A stretch of DNA of 64,000 nt, from assembly GCF_027942865.1 (NCBI RefSeq), contig NC_134521.1, positions 24,432,949-24,496,948 of the forward strand. Reading direction: 5' to 3'. A program made the position numbers and the translations under genes. This document shows positions 53,020 to 64,000 of this stretch, piece after piece; position 1 is the first letter of the stretch; every line of letters starts with the position of its first letter. The notes beneath the pieces were generated by a model. That model worked only from the letters and a program-made list of their open reading frames with translations. It made no database searches and was not told the DNA's origin. The stretch comes from Odontesthes bonariensis (taxonomy: Eukaryota > Chordata > Actinopteri > Atheriniformes > Atherinopsidae).

Positions 53020-53340
53020 GTTAAACAGTTTGATGGCACAATAGTTGTAGCGGTGTAGTCTGCGGTGTACAGAGTGAAAAGGATGGGGGACAGTACAGTC
53101 CCCTGTGGAGCTCCAGTGCTGCTGACCACAGTCTCGGCAGGATTTCCATCATCCTGACGTACTGTGGTCTGTTGGTGAGCAGGCAGGGGTCCACTTGCAT
53201 TCTGGTCAGTTTTTCCTGGAGTACAGGGGGCTGGATTGTGTTGAAGGCACTCGAAAAGTTCAGGAAGAGAATCCTGACAGTGCCGCTCCCCTGGTACAGA
53301 TGCGAGTGGGCTCGGTGCAGGAGGTCTTGTAACATAACTC
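53020..53340 (-). mobile_element. Non-LTR retrotransposon reverse-transcriptase fragment
   Basis: The minus strand encodes RILFLNFSSAFNTIQPPVLQ, then KLTRMQVDP and NRPQYVRM. This is the fish LINE version of the reverse-transcriptase block that includes the FxDFSSAFNT motif, here with Asn in place of Asp. About 100 codons remain, with frame damage. It lies within the irf1 pseudogene. Confidence 0.88.
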
Positions 53341-53880
53341 TTCCATGTCTCTTGACATTTCTTTGGAGGTTTTTTTTTTCTTTGTCACCCTCTTAAGTAT
53401 GACAACAAAACCAGGTGTATGGACAAGTATGTGCAGGCCTCACATGTGGGTTTGTTGGAACCACAGTTACATCCCTTTACTGTAGGGGGAGACAAAGAGA
53501 TAAAAACTGACAGATTATTGTGATGCTTTAAATGTGTTTTTGTCGAGTTTATTCACACAAAGCACACATCAGAGTCACTTAGCCTGTGAAATTAAGAACA
53601 TATGGTCACATTTTGCATGTGACTGTGGATGAAATGATCAAACAACCCAGTGTTAATCAGTGGTTGGCCACATTTCCTAATACATGCCTTGCCTCATGCA
53701 GATTCACGGTTGATTTCTCTGTTTTGCAGTCAGTGAACTGACAATAAGCCTCAGTACCCTGGGCTCAGACTTCACAAAATTCCACAGATCACCAGCAAAG
53801 GCTATTATCAACAGTTCCCCTCACGTGTTCTGAGGTTTCCACATCTGGACAGGACTGAACAGTGCTTTGACAATGACTAC

Positions 53881-55060
53881 GTTTACACGAATGGCAATAC
53901 TCAGATATTAAACTAACCCGATTAAGACCATACTCTGAAAGACACAGCAAGTCAAAATACCATTTCCTTATTACCTCAACCTGAATACGGTTATAATGGA
54001 CAAAATAAGTACAAAATGTTTTCATTCAGCAATATTTTCTTTACAGCAAAACCCGATTAACCAAAGTAAAAATCAGAAGAAGATTTATCATTTCAATAGG
54101 TTAGCTTTCTAACAAGTATTGTAAGTATGGATGATGTATGTCTGCAAGACCGGCAAGTATTTATTAGATAAGTACAGAAGAAAGGAATCCATGAGCATCA
54201 GTACTAACCAGTTTAACCCACCTAAGTGATGCCGTGTCTCCTCAGTTTACATGCATCTGGCTAACCTATGACATCAAACTAACCTATTATCTTTGTCTGT
54301 GCAAGATATAATCCATAGATTGTACATGTCTACTTTTTAACAGCGAGCTTCTAATACGTTGAAAGTGCTTACAGGATATATCTTTTAAATAAGGAAATTC
54401 ACAGATCTTTAAGGAAGTAATTGTAGGAGTGAGTTCCTGAGTATATAGAGCAGATGTTTGTGCAACACACTGGGATAGAAATCAAACAGCACAGCTAAGT
54501 CACACCACAGTGGCTAGGGATCACATCATTTTTCTGAAAACACCTTTATCATGTCTTCTTATTGTATTAGTGATTATCAAACTAATGACAGGCTCTGTTG
54601 ATTATTTCTATGTCCACTTCCATCTGCCACACTCTAAAGTAGACAAAAAATGATGGCCATATAACTCTGTGTATATGCGGTTTTAAAGTTGGCGTACAAC
54701 TCACCTTTTATTCCTTTACGAGTTTCTCGTGGTTGTCATTCAGCTAGGTGCACAAGGGCGCAGAGATGAATGCTCGTCTGGGAAGTAAGGTGTCGCTCTG
54801 CTGGAGGAAAAGCACATTAACCTTAGAAAAACAGCTCAAGACAAGACAGTTAAATGGGCCTCTGAGCCCATTTAGACTGAATGACGTCTGTTTAAACAGG
54901 TCAAGCAAATTCTATATACAATATCAGATCAATAAAAAGTCCCCGACATCGACACGTTCCCATAATCATAGCCTGAGCCCTGGGTTACCAGTACCCCGTA
55001 AAAAAAAATCAGTTTTTCCTCTCGCATCTTCATGAGGTGTAACTGTGTGGCCTATGCACG
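53881..55060. other. Spacer between the irf1 pseudogene and the irf1 upstream region
   Basis: No exon or well-defined element. Two loosely similar direct segments containing GTTTACA occur near 53881 and 54247 but could not be assigned. Confidence 0.4.
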
Positions 55061-55559
55061 AGGGCATGATCTGGTGTCACTGAGCTGTCAAAGCAGATGG
55101 CCAAGGGAGGAAGCTCTGGCAGCTTGTCTCATGCCAAAGCCTCAAATTTCAATGTATCATCCTTTCAGGAGGCCTAAATCATCAGATTTACAATGGTTTA
55201 CAATACTGATCTCAATCAATTTTACCGGTGTTTGCCGATATGGTTGAAATACACCGACAAGCACCAGGGGTTAGATTTATAACAGAAAAAGTGGTGTTCA
55301 TTTTAATAGGATACCTTTAGTGACCTCTTTGGTGCTATAGTACTTTCTGAGCAAACCGGACGACCCATTTGGATTGGTCATAATAATAATAATAATAAAA
55401 CCCAACAGGTAAAATAGGATTGCGCGTCTTGCCTAGGCTCCAGTGAATTCCTATAATTCAGGTGATTTTTATACTCTTAACTGCGGAGCTAATAGTGTTG
55501 TAGCAAAACTTTTGAAAAAGTTGGACCATCGGGATGAATTTCCCCTTGGAATCCAGATT

Positions 55560-56170
55560 TCCGACTCCATTAGCGTTATTATTGGGAAACCCCGCTCAAA
55601 GAGAGCTTCTGAAAACTCCGCAGGAAAACTCCCTGCCATTCCCTCCCAGAGGCGCGCGCGCACTCGAAACGTGCAGCAGCCGGCTCGTGAGCGGCGCGCA
55701 CAAGCCACACTGCGCGGGAAGCACCTAACTGTCAGAAGAGGTGATAGACTGCGATAGACTGCAACAAGCAGGCAGCCGTGGGGTTTCCCAAATCGTCTGT
55801 GCGCGCTCACACACTGTAACAAAACAAGACCCCTCCAGTCCAGATGTGGCTTTAGTGCAGTGGGGTAAAACAACTACGAGCCAAAATTGAGAGTGAATTA
55901 TTCCACATCAATCACCCTTGCAGTCTGTAACTTTGCTTTATTTCTTTACATACCACGAGCGCTTGGTGAATCATAATGATAGACGGGCAATAGAAGGCGG
56001 TAACGTGCACTCAGTAGCCTGTGTGTGAATTCACGGAGCGGCGGCCGCTTCCGCCTTCCGCACAGCAGCTTCTTGTCTCGCTGTTACGAAAGCCGTAACA
56101 GCATGTGACCCTGCGCGCCTCACGTCATGTGTGTCAAGTGCCGCAGCACCACGCTGCCCCTACAGGCGAC
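55560..56170. promoter_or_regulatory. Two CpG-rich patches upstream of irf1
   Basis: The segments 55640-55725 (GAGGCGCGCGCGCACTCG and following) and about 56030-56160 (GGAGCGGCGGCCGCTTCCG) are far richer in CpG than the rest of the window and are not explained by any gene or repeat found. They lie 1.1-1.7 kb upstream of the irf1 first exon. They could be a distal promoter or an enhancer. Confidence 0.35.
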
Positions 56171-56707
56171 TTAAATTACTACATCATTTCTTGTAAATGC
56201 TTCTCAGACTCACTGCTGTTTATACTAAAGGGCTGGTCCCATGCACGTGTTTATCATGCCAGTGTGTGGGACGACCTTTAGCAATTTGAAACAAAAAGCA
56301 CGTGCTTGTGCGCGTGTGTGGTGTTTAAAAAAAAAAGTTTATTACAACTCCCACTGACCTATTTCATTATTGTAATTCCAGACGTTTGATGTTACTATTA
56401 CTTATATAATAAATGTGACACTTCCCCGCATATCATGTGCAATACAGCATATACCAGGCAAATACAAAATCAGCCTTTTTACAGTCTTATTGAGATTTAA
56501 GTAAATATCTCTGTCATGTCAATTTTGCAGTATGCAAAACACCTGCAGGTATCTTTTAGTGTTTGCAAAAAGCCTTGCACAGTGAATTACTACATGTAAA
56601 TGACAGACAAGCCAGGCCATCCATGTTGATGCTTGTGGCTACGTGCAGCAAGCACTTGTAATCAACTCATGTTAACTTCCCTCTTGCTTGCTTCTCAACA
56701 GCGTGAT

Positions 56708-56716
56708 TTCTCGGAA
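56708..56716 (+). promoter_or_regulatory. Candidate GAS (STAT1) site upstream of irf1
   Basis: TTCTCGGAA fits the TTCNNNGAA palindrome bound by STAT1 dimers. Mammalian IRF1 is a classic STAT1 target through a GAS element, though there it lies much closer to the start site. This one is about 570 bp upstream, and single matches of this motif are common by chance. Confidence 0.35.
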
Positions 56717-57226
56717 ACGGCTCCACTGCCGAATGAGAGGCTGAGAAACGCATGCGCAGCCCGCTGTAAAAAATATCAACCCTGCTCTAACTGCACGGCT
56801 GTCTGATCCTGTGGCATCCCTTCGATTGGCATTTATTTAATGAGCAGGTTTAATTATCTGCAAACACGAAGTTATAGTGATCTGTCACTTGTGATGCAGG
56901 TGACTTTGGTTAAAGGATGTTTGTGTTTCTGATTCAATATTTGATATTTTGCAATTCACAAAGGTTTACATGCTTTTCTGCCTCTTGTCTAAATATGCAG
57001 TTCCTTCTTTGAGAAAAACAAAGGCACAAGTGGCATGTATTAACTTACTATAGAAAGATCCTGCAAGGTTGTCATCATTAACGATTATCTTTTGCTGTTT
57101 TTTTGAGAAACTGAGTACTACTTGCACGAGGCAAGCCTTACTTCTTTCTTTTTTTTTTTGTTTCTGGTGCTGGAAGTTTTTTTTTTTGTTTTCTTTTTAC
57201 AGCGTTGAACCCTCCTTTGCCCGGCC

Positions 57227-57415
57227 GGGGAAAACCCACTGTCTACTATAAATTGAAATCTACTCTGCTGTGTGATATCAGTGTTCAACTGAGCTCAAGA
57301 AAGGTTTCCGAAGGATAACCTAAAGACCAAGAGGAGCTGCTCTGGAACAAACTTATACCTGTCGGACTATTCTCGCGCACCTTTTTCTTCTCCGATCGTA
57401 GAGAAAACAAAGCCT
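57227..57415 (+). promoter_or_regulatory. irf1: irf1 core promoter and non-coding first exon
   Basis: TATAAATT at 57247-57254 predicts a start near 57277. A NF-kB-like GGGGAAAACC (57227-57236, one mismatch to GGGRNNYYCC) lies about 20 bp before the TATA box. The presumed first exon runs to 57415 and ends at a strong donor, AGCCT/GTAAGT. The next acceptor is at 58057, just before the start codon. A non-coding exon 1 is the standard IRF1 arrangement. Confidence 0.65.
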
Positions 57416-57939
57416 GTAAGTGACCTGATATGAACTGATCACCTCTACTTTAACGCTTTAAAGGATGTAACACGCTATTCTTTTTATTCTTTTTCTTTTC
57501 TTTTTTAGTTTTAAAAAACGCAAATAAATGCACTGAGCCACAACGGTCACTTGCATAGGAAAACGTTTATTTTTTATTTTATTTCTTCCTATCTATGGAC
57601 AGGAATGAATTCACTTGCGGATTTAGTGGACAGATATTTCAATGTTTAGTATGCTTGCAGACAGCAGCGCAGGGGGTGAACATGTCTCTCCCCGCGCGGA
57701 AGTCTGTATAAGTCCTGCTTTATTGAATCAAGACTGTTTTCAATTTGATTTCAGTTTCGCATTATTTTTTATGCATATATTTTTGCAAAATTATCCAAAA
57801 TTAAAGTTGAAGGTTTATCTGGTCCACTGTAACATTTTAACTGACTGTTGACTCCTACGCGTCGACGCCCCCTTTGCACGGCCAGTGGGTCTCGTTGAAC
57901 TCCGCCTCACCCTTCTAAAAACAGCCAGTCGGCGGTTGC

Positions 57940-57946
57940 TATAAAA
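57940..57946 (+). promoter_or_regulatory. irf1: Possible second irf1 TATA box
   Basis: TATAAAA lies about 120 bp upstream of the irf1 start codon and inside intron 1. Transcription from about 57970 would give a leader that reads straight into exon 2 without splicing of exon 1. It is GC-rich just upstream (CAGTCGGCGG). Confidence 0.35.
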
Positions 57947-58063
57947 TCATAGCTGAAGCGGATGTGGGGGTTCATTTGCTCTCTCGCTACTTAATACCAA
58001 ACACAGCATTCCTCATTTATCTAAAGACTTTGCACTTCTTTTCTCTGCATATTTTAGCAAAAC

Positions 58064-60731
58064 ATGCCTGTGTCAAGAATGAGGATGAGGCCATGGTTGG
58101 AGATGATGATCGAGTCCAACACCATCTCCGGGCTTACTTGGATTGATAAGGTGAGAGTCTTGCATTACATTGAAGCTGTTCAGGAATTATTTACTGTAAA
58201 TCTGCGGCCAGTACATTTGAGATAGGATTGCACAGCGTGGCGCGCAGGTGTTCTCTGCAAGGCAGCGCTTATCTTTCTTGTTGCTCAGTTGTCCACAAAA
58301 CATTTTCCTGTTACTCGCGGAAGCATCTTGTTTGGGTTGGGATGGATTGAAGTGTTTTAACGGGAGTAAAGTGATGAAATAGACATTTGGCAACTATTAC
58401 AGTCCTCCAACTTAAAACGGTTGCTCGTGGGAAAATGACCAAACTAAATACTGTTGCTGTTTTCATACTTCTGTGGCTACTGCAATGTGCTATATATGTA
58501 AATAACCTATTTACATGACTTAGTTACATGCAACAGAAAACTTTTGAATGGCAGCTTCCTGCACTATTTGAAAACGTATTATCTCTTATTTGAATGAATC
58601 CGTGCACCCAGTCTGATTCTTCTAACTCAACACTTCTTCTGCATTTTCCAGGAGAAGACCATGTTCTCAATTCCCTGGAAGCATGCAGCTCGACATGGCT
58701 GGGAGCTGAATAAAGACGCTTGTCTCTTCAAAGAATGGGCCATCCACACAGGTGAGCAAACACGAATAGGCAGTTGTTTGAAAAGAAAAATGTGTCCTCC
58801 TTTGGATAATAAAAAAAAACATTATTAAAAACAAAATGTTCCAATCCCTTCTGCAGGAAAATATGTTGAGGGTCAGAATTGTGATCCCAAGACATGGAAA
58901 GCCAACTTCCGCTGTGCAATGAACTCACTGGTGGACATCGAGGAGGTGAAACATCGGAGCATCAACAAAGGACACCAAGCCATGCGTGTCTTCAGGATGC
59001 TGCCTGCAGCTCCCAAATGTAGAGGTGAGAGAATTGCTGGTTGCTTTAGCTTTACTCACAAAGTCTGCATGATCTACGGTCACACTATTAGAAGTATAAC
59101 CTGTAAAGTGATCAAAATGTTTTTCTTGCTCTTTCACAGAAAAAAGAAGCAAAGCAAAGGAGATCAAGCAAAGGAAGAAGGTAAATACTGCAGATGTTGT
59201 GCTGCGGCTACATGGGGGACACTTATTTTCATGTAGACTGGGGTCCATTCAAATAATGCTGCTCTCACACTGACCGAGATAGTGTTTTATAATTAGTATC
59301 CATACAGGAAATATAAGTTACATATAATTGATGTTTTGTTACCGTGAGTTTTCCGATTCTCAATGAATTATGCTCTTATATGTCTCTGCAGAGCACAGTG
59401 GTGAAGACAGAGGACGACTCAGACTACAGTGACACTCCGTCTCCCTTGAATGCATCCCTGCCAGAAGACACCTGCTCCACTCAGGAAAACACATTAGACA
59501 ACAACATAAACATGGACCAGGATGGTAAGCAAAAAAAACAAAACATTTTTTATGAAAACTCTCAAATAAGTAGATTCATATGAAAAGACAAAATTGATTT
59601 GCATTGTTGTGATGTCCATTGGAAGAGGTAAAACTGAAATTTTCTGAGCGACAGCTGGATCTAATGCTATTTTTTGCCATCGTTGCAGATTTCCCTTTAG
59701 TGGCTCCATCTGAAGTTCCTGATTTGTCTTTGACAGTTGAGATTGGATTGGATACCTTTCCACATGACTTTCCCCACAGATTTGAAGTTTCCCCCGATCA
59801 CTCCCCTGGTAAGTCTACAGCGTGTATCTCATACTTCCCAGATTAATAAATTAGGATCTGTTTAGATCAAGATTATTCATTCATATCACAGCACCATTGT
59901 CACATCCTCTTCTGTTTTCCTCTCCCTTTCTTCATTGGGATCTTCCAGATTATACCTGTCTCCAAGACATTATTGAGGTAAGCATGGCTTTCAGATCCTA
60001 TTATTACTCGCATGCATATTTCATTGACAGGAATACCCATGTTTGTCTTGCTCTGCCTATTTGGCTTGTAATTAACCTAAAAAACAAAGCTGATTGTGGG
60101 CAAATCCTGTTGGGCAAAATATAGCCGTACTTAGTCCGGTGTCATTCTTGCAGATTTGCCAACAACAGGAGAAAGACTCCCAAAGGATGTTCCATGCAGA
60201 CTACAAGGGAATCCTGAGCAATGATGCATGCACCAGTCCAGGGAGTCAGTGGAGTGAACATTCCTCAGGTAAATATTTCTAGTTTATTAGTCAGACAGAT
60301 CAGTAAATCCAGCTGCAAAAAAAAACCAGTTCATATTTCAACTATGGCCATCACGCTGTTCCCCCAAATATAACACTTTGTGTTGGTAATTTTTTCCCAA
60401 CAATTCAAGGGTGAAATCCATCCCTAGATATTTGTTTTCATTCATTTTTAGCAATTGTTCACTAAAAACATATCAATGCCACTCAGTGTGCATAGCAAAT
60501 ATGGTCAGGTTTAGCATGTAGGTGCAGATGAAATGAACATGTAAATAGGGGTTGGTCACATCTCCTAATACATGCCTTTCCTCACCTTGACTCACCTTGG
60601 ATTTCTCTCTTTATTTTGCAGGAGAGGAACTAGACGACACACCACATTACACAACTTTGGGAACAGACTTCACACCCTCCACAGATGAAATCTGGAATAA
60701 CCTTTTTCAGATGTCCCCCCTGCATCTCTGA
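58064..60731 (+). CDS. irf1: Interferon regulatory factor 1 (complete, 9 coding exons, 300 aa)
   Basis: A transcription factor that binds interferon-stimulated response elements in the nucleus and drives antiviral and inflammatory genes. Exons: 58064-58150, 58652-58751, 58857-59024, 59140-59180, 59392-59524, 59689-59808, 59949-59977, 60154-60268, 60622-60731. All introns are GT-AG and phases agree; TGA at 60729-60731. The N terminus [13 protein letters not shown] and the tryptophan cluster W11, W26, W38, W46, W58 form the IRF DNA-binding domain (about 1-113). The recognition helix contains [11 protein letters not shown] (76-86). A basic stretch, [10 protein letters not shown], is encoded by exon 5. 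The rest is acidic and Ser/Pro-rich and lacks the IAD domain of IRF3-like members, as expected for IRF1/2. The short length and overall pattern fit IRF1 better than IRF2 (about 350 aa). Whether this is the fish a or b paralogue is undecided. Confidence 0.95.
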
Positions 60732-61415
60732 AGATCATCAGGATTGGACAGGACAGTGCTTTGACACTTTGAACTTTTAAGGGCTCTTCCTGTCCTCTTT
60801 GTCCTCCACACACAACACCCCCACCCCCCTGGGACCAAACCTCAGCTACCCCCTGGTGTCCACACATTAAGCTAAGCCACCGCCCACTCCCTGTTTGTTG
60901 ATAGCAGTTCGGAGAGCTGTGTTCATCTCTCACCCGATCCTGTGAAGTTTTGAAGTGCACTGCTGCTGTGTTAAAGGAACATAGATGCTGTTCATTGTTT
61001 TTGTTTTTGGCTGGTTCAAAGCATATTTGGTGTTCATGTTCATAATAAGTTGTTATGGTGTAGAATCTATTGAGCTTGGGAAGGGCATTACATCCACAAC
61101 CTTTCTTAATTCGGAGGTATACCTACCTTAATTCCATATAGGCCAGCACTCACTGCTCTTAGCAATTTGCGGGTAGTTATTGTACAGTGTCAAATAATTT
61201 TCACTCTCATTTTTTCTTCCGTTATAACTACAAGTGAACTTCAGTTAAAGGGGAAAAATACATTCTTACATACCAACTCTCCTAAGAAACCTATCAACTT
61301 TTGGTGAGATCACCTCTTAATTGTATTTTTTGATATAATTGTAAGAGGTTTCTGTATATAGTTGTGCTTGTTTGTTTGTGTTTTTTACTAAATAAAGAAA
61401 AAAACGTTGAATGAA
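60732..61415 (+). other. irf1: irf1 3' UTR
   Basis: AT-rich sequence after the stop codon with no further frame. Its first part, GACAGGACAGTGCTTTGACA (60756-60775), also has a diverged match just after the pseudogene stop near 53850. That shows the duplication extended into the 3' UTR. Confidence 0.7.
61391..61396 (+). terminator. irf1: irf1 polyadenylation signal
   Basis: A canonical AATAAA about 660 bp after the stop codon, followed by an A-rich and then T-rich stretch. It is the first canonical signal downstream of the coding region. Confidence 0.7.
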
Positions 61416-61419
61416 AATC

Positions 61420-63635
61420 TTTTAATGAATACTGACTCTTTATTTATAACACAGGTGAGAAAATACAGGTATGAAATTGATGATTTCAAGCGGATGTTTA
61501 CAAAGGACAGCTCCTGCTAATGTGTCCTCAAGCAAGGCACCGGGCCTACAGTAGCTGCAGCAGCAGCTGTCTTGAAATCTATAGATATATATCTAGCTCC
61601 AAATCAAAAACCTCTAAAATAGATAATTTGTTAACTGTTATTAAATCCTTGAACACAATTTTAACCTATTTTCAATCATTTATTTGTAACAATACAGCAG
61701 GCTAAATTGGATACACACTTGTCCATGTGACCAACACATGCTTGTCACTGACTAACTTGTGGTATATTGTTTATCAGAGAGATACGGCATGAATAGTTGC
61801 ACCATGCATTTTTTTCTTCCTCATCTGAGGTTCACCAATAATCCCCAACAAATATGAGGACGTACAGTGTCATTTCATATCATACTGACATGCATAGTGA
61901 CTTGAATAAAAAACAAATGACATTAAGAAAGGCTAGGGGTGTGACAAATGAAGCCACGGTGGATTAATCAGATAAATATGCAAAACTGTTGAACCTTTGC
62001 TGTGACAGGGATGACACTTTTTTTCCATCCATCTGAAGTTCCTTTCATGATTTGGGCAGGTGTTTATTAAGGACAGTCATTTGCATTCAGAGGAGGATTG
62101 ATCTGCTTTAAAGATATTAGTGTGGACTCTCAGTTATCCAGGTTATGATAAGTGCTTAAATAGAAGTGAACTAGTTTCTTCGTTCAGTACCCCGAGAAAA
62201 TAATCCCTACATTTTTAGGATTACTTAATAGATGAAAACACAGGAGAGGCATACTATCCAAGCAAATAAATAATCTCAGAGCTTGATTGAAGGCTAGACA
62301 CACTTTACAGCTTGTCATGTGACTTTGTAGAAGCCTTCTTCCAAGCCTACTGAGGTTTCAATACATTTCCTGTAAAGCTGTCAGTTTAGAAAGAAAAAGC
62401 CATAGCTGCAGTTTTTGTTTTGTTTTTGGATTAAAAATGACTTCAAAACTTGAATGTCTCAACTACTTACTAATGTAGCCAGTCACTAAACACAATGTAC
62501 ATGAGAATATCTATTGCTAACTTAAAACCTGAATTCTTCTTATTACTTAAAAAATATTGCAACTCTGAACATTCAGCATCAATATTTGTTTAAATAAATG
62601 TTTCAAAACAGCATAGCGACACGGGGACATTTTTCTCTCTTAATCACAGGTTACTTTGAGGACTTTGATCTTTAATCAAAGGTAAACTCCATGTCTAAAG
62701 GTCCATCCTCCACTTTTAATGTAGATAGGTGAAAAGGACTAAAAACTCTGTTATCCATACATGATCACTAAACAAAAACATAGTCACCAGTGGCAACCTC
62801 ATTACCTGAGATATCCATTAGAACATATTTGGTATTTAAATCTAATAAAATCAAATCATCTGCAGGTGGACCATATTTCAAAGATGTTTCACAGTCTGGC
62901 TATGATCTGATGATCTGTGCATTTTCTCATCTGGAAACTGGGTAGATTACATATTTAATGTAGTTTGGTTATTTGATATATATGTTGCACAATCCTATTC
63001 ACATATATGTATTTCACTCTACTGGACCTTTACAGAGACAACTGTGGAAAAGACACCACTGATAAACTGTGAGTCAGATTTAGTTATTTCTTGAAAAGTA
63101 TACATTTCCCTCCCCAAAATGCTTTTAAACAACATTCAGAAACGAATCAAGCTATGGAGTAGCGTGGCCCTTCAAAAAACTTTATGACTCCAGTATACTT
63201 TATCAGTGAAGCAGCTTGGGAACATCCCAGAACAACTGCACCTGCAGGGATTTGTTTGATACATAAAACGCTGTTTTGTACCTGCATTGTTTTCTGCTTG
63301 TATGATGTTACTTACTACTGATGGTGAAATAAATGCCTCAAAAGCAAATCGTTTCTTTTAACAGCTGAATACTGAATGGTATTATGGTATAAATTAAGTT
63401 TTACAAAAAGGGACCTTACTTTCAATAAAGGTGGACTTAAACGGTGAATGATGAAGATTACTAATAGTAGATCTGCGATAGGATGGTCTGACAAGTCATG
63501 GCGAATTCATAGACATATGTAGGCAGCCATCACTTTTGTTTTTAGGCACTTGCGTTACGTCCTAATCTTGTGGTGACTATGGATCAATAAGAAAAGTGAA
63601 CCCCCTCAACACACAAATCACAAGCAACCAGATTT
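61420..63635. other. Intergenic region downstream of irf1
   Basis: AT-rich, with no exon, RNA gene or transposon recognised on either strand. Confidence 0.5.
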
Positions 63636-63639
63636 TGAT

Positions 63640-63960
63640 TTTTAAAATCTTTATTTATTTTTTCACACATGAGACACTTTGACTTCTGTTCATGAACAAC
63701 AAGTATAAATAAAAATACGATAAATATATTATAAATAATATAAATATATAAGCCCCATTTTCACTCACCAAAAATAAATACTCCTTTGTTTTTTTTTTAA
63801 ATGAAATAATTACGTAAAACCATAACAACACAATTTCAGGATTGGCGGTTAAGACGAGAGCCTGCTGGAGCAGGAAAAAACAGGAAATACAAACCAGTGA
63901 TCGGAGGCTACACGCCAGAAGCCTCTTTTGTCATCCGCAAACCTGTCAAGAGAGCTCACC
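63640..63960 (-). other. Probable AU-rich 3' UTR of a minus-strand gene outside the window
   Basis: Read on the minus strand, there are five ATTTA pentamers between about 63785 and 63700, then AAATAAATAAAG near 63650, a likely polyadenylation signal. Dense AUUUA motifs mark unstable mRNAs such as those of cytokines and early-response genes. A short frame upstream (about 63960-63846) ends in TAA but resembles no family I know. In mammals IL5 and RAD50 follow IRF1, so a cytokine is possible but unproven. Confidence 0.35.
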
Positions 63961-64000
63961 TGCAGCCCAATTTGTATATGTAAAAAACAAATAACCAAAG

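Noticed and set aside
53881-54270. Possible terminal-repeat element, with GTTTACA segments near 53881 and 54247
   Set aside because: The two segments match in direct, not inverted, orientation and only loosely. No target duplication was found.
63846-63960. Short minus-strand frame ending in TAA before the AU-rich region
   Set aside because: It resembles no known family and has only a possible acceptor. Not enough to call an exon.

Overview
This is a window of vertebrate nuclear DNA, almost certainly from a teleost fish. It has GT-AG introns, sparse short exons, CA, GATA and AT microsatellites, fish-type LINE tails and many small inverted-repeat DNA transposons. Three protein genes can be rebuilt from the sequence. 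All exon joins were worked out by hand from splice signals, reading phase and remembered family sequences; no alignment or database search was run.

Layout. (1) 358-2593, minus strand: a seven-exon gene of about 390 codons with no catalytic domain, read as meikin (meiotic kinetochore factor) mainly from its position next to acsl6 and its size. (2) 5642-43708, minus strand: acsl6, a long-chain acyl-CoA synthetase, complete in 21 coding exons and 722 residues, with a 15-kb first intron. A probable 3' UTR extends to about 3600 and a GC-rich promoter region lies just upstream of 43708. (3) 57277-61415, plus strand: irf1, interferon regulatory factor 1, with a non-coding first exon, nine coding exons, 300 residues and a polyadenylation signal. 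acsl6 and irf1 are transcribed away from each other. In mammals MEIKIN, ACSL6 and IRF1 lie in the same order in the 5q31 cytokine region, so the window looks like a compact fish version of that block.

The most interesting structure is at about 50760-53880: a decayed, same-strand second copy of irf1. It keeps upstream flank, a frameshifted piece of exon 3, intron 4, exon 5, intron 5, and exons 9 and 10. The last two still have open frames and splice signals. It lacks recognisable exons 2, 4 and 6-8 and carries inserted repeats, including a (GATA)n tract and a reverse-transcriptase fragment.

Mobile DNA fills much of the rest. There are several elements flanked by TTAA (31658-32540, 37192-37797, 46467-46888, probably 48166-48917, and an older copy at 6792-7494 nested inside a larger inverted-repeat element at 6486-8281). 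There is a hAT-like element with a perfect 8-bp target duplication (45478-46094), a young 5'-truncated L1-like insertion with a perfect 16-bp target duplication (14735-15258), and 3' ends of several other LINE families. The right edge (63640-63960) has the AU-rich look of the 3' UTR of a minus-strand gene lying outside the window.
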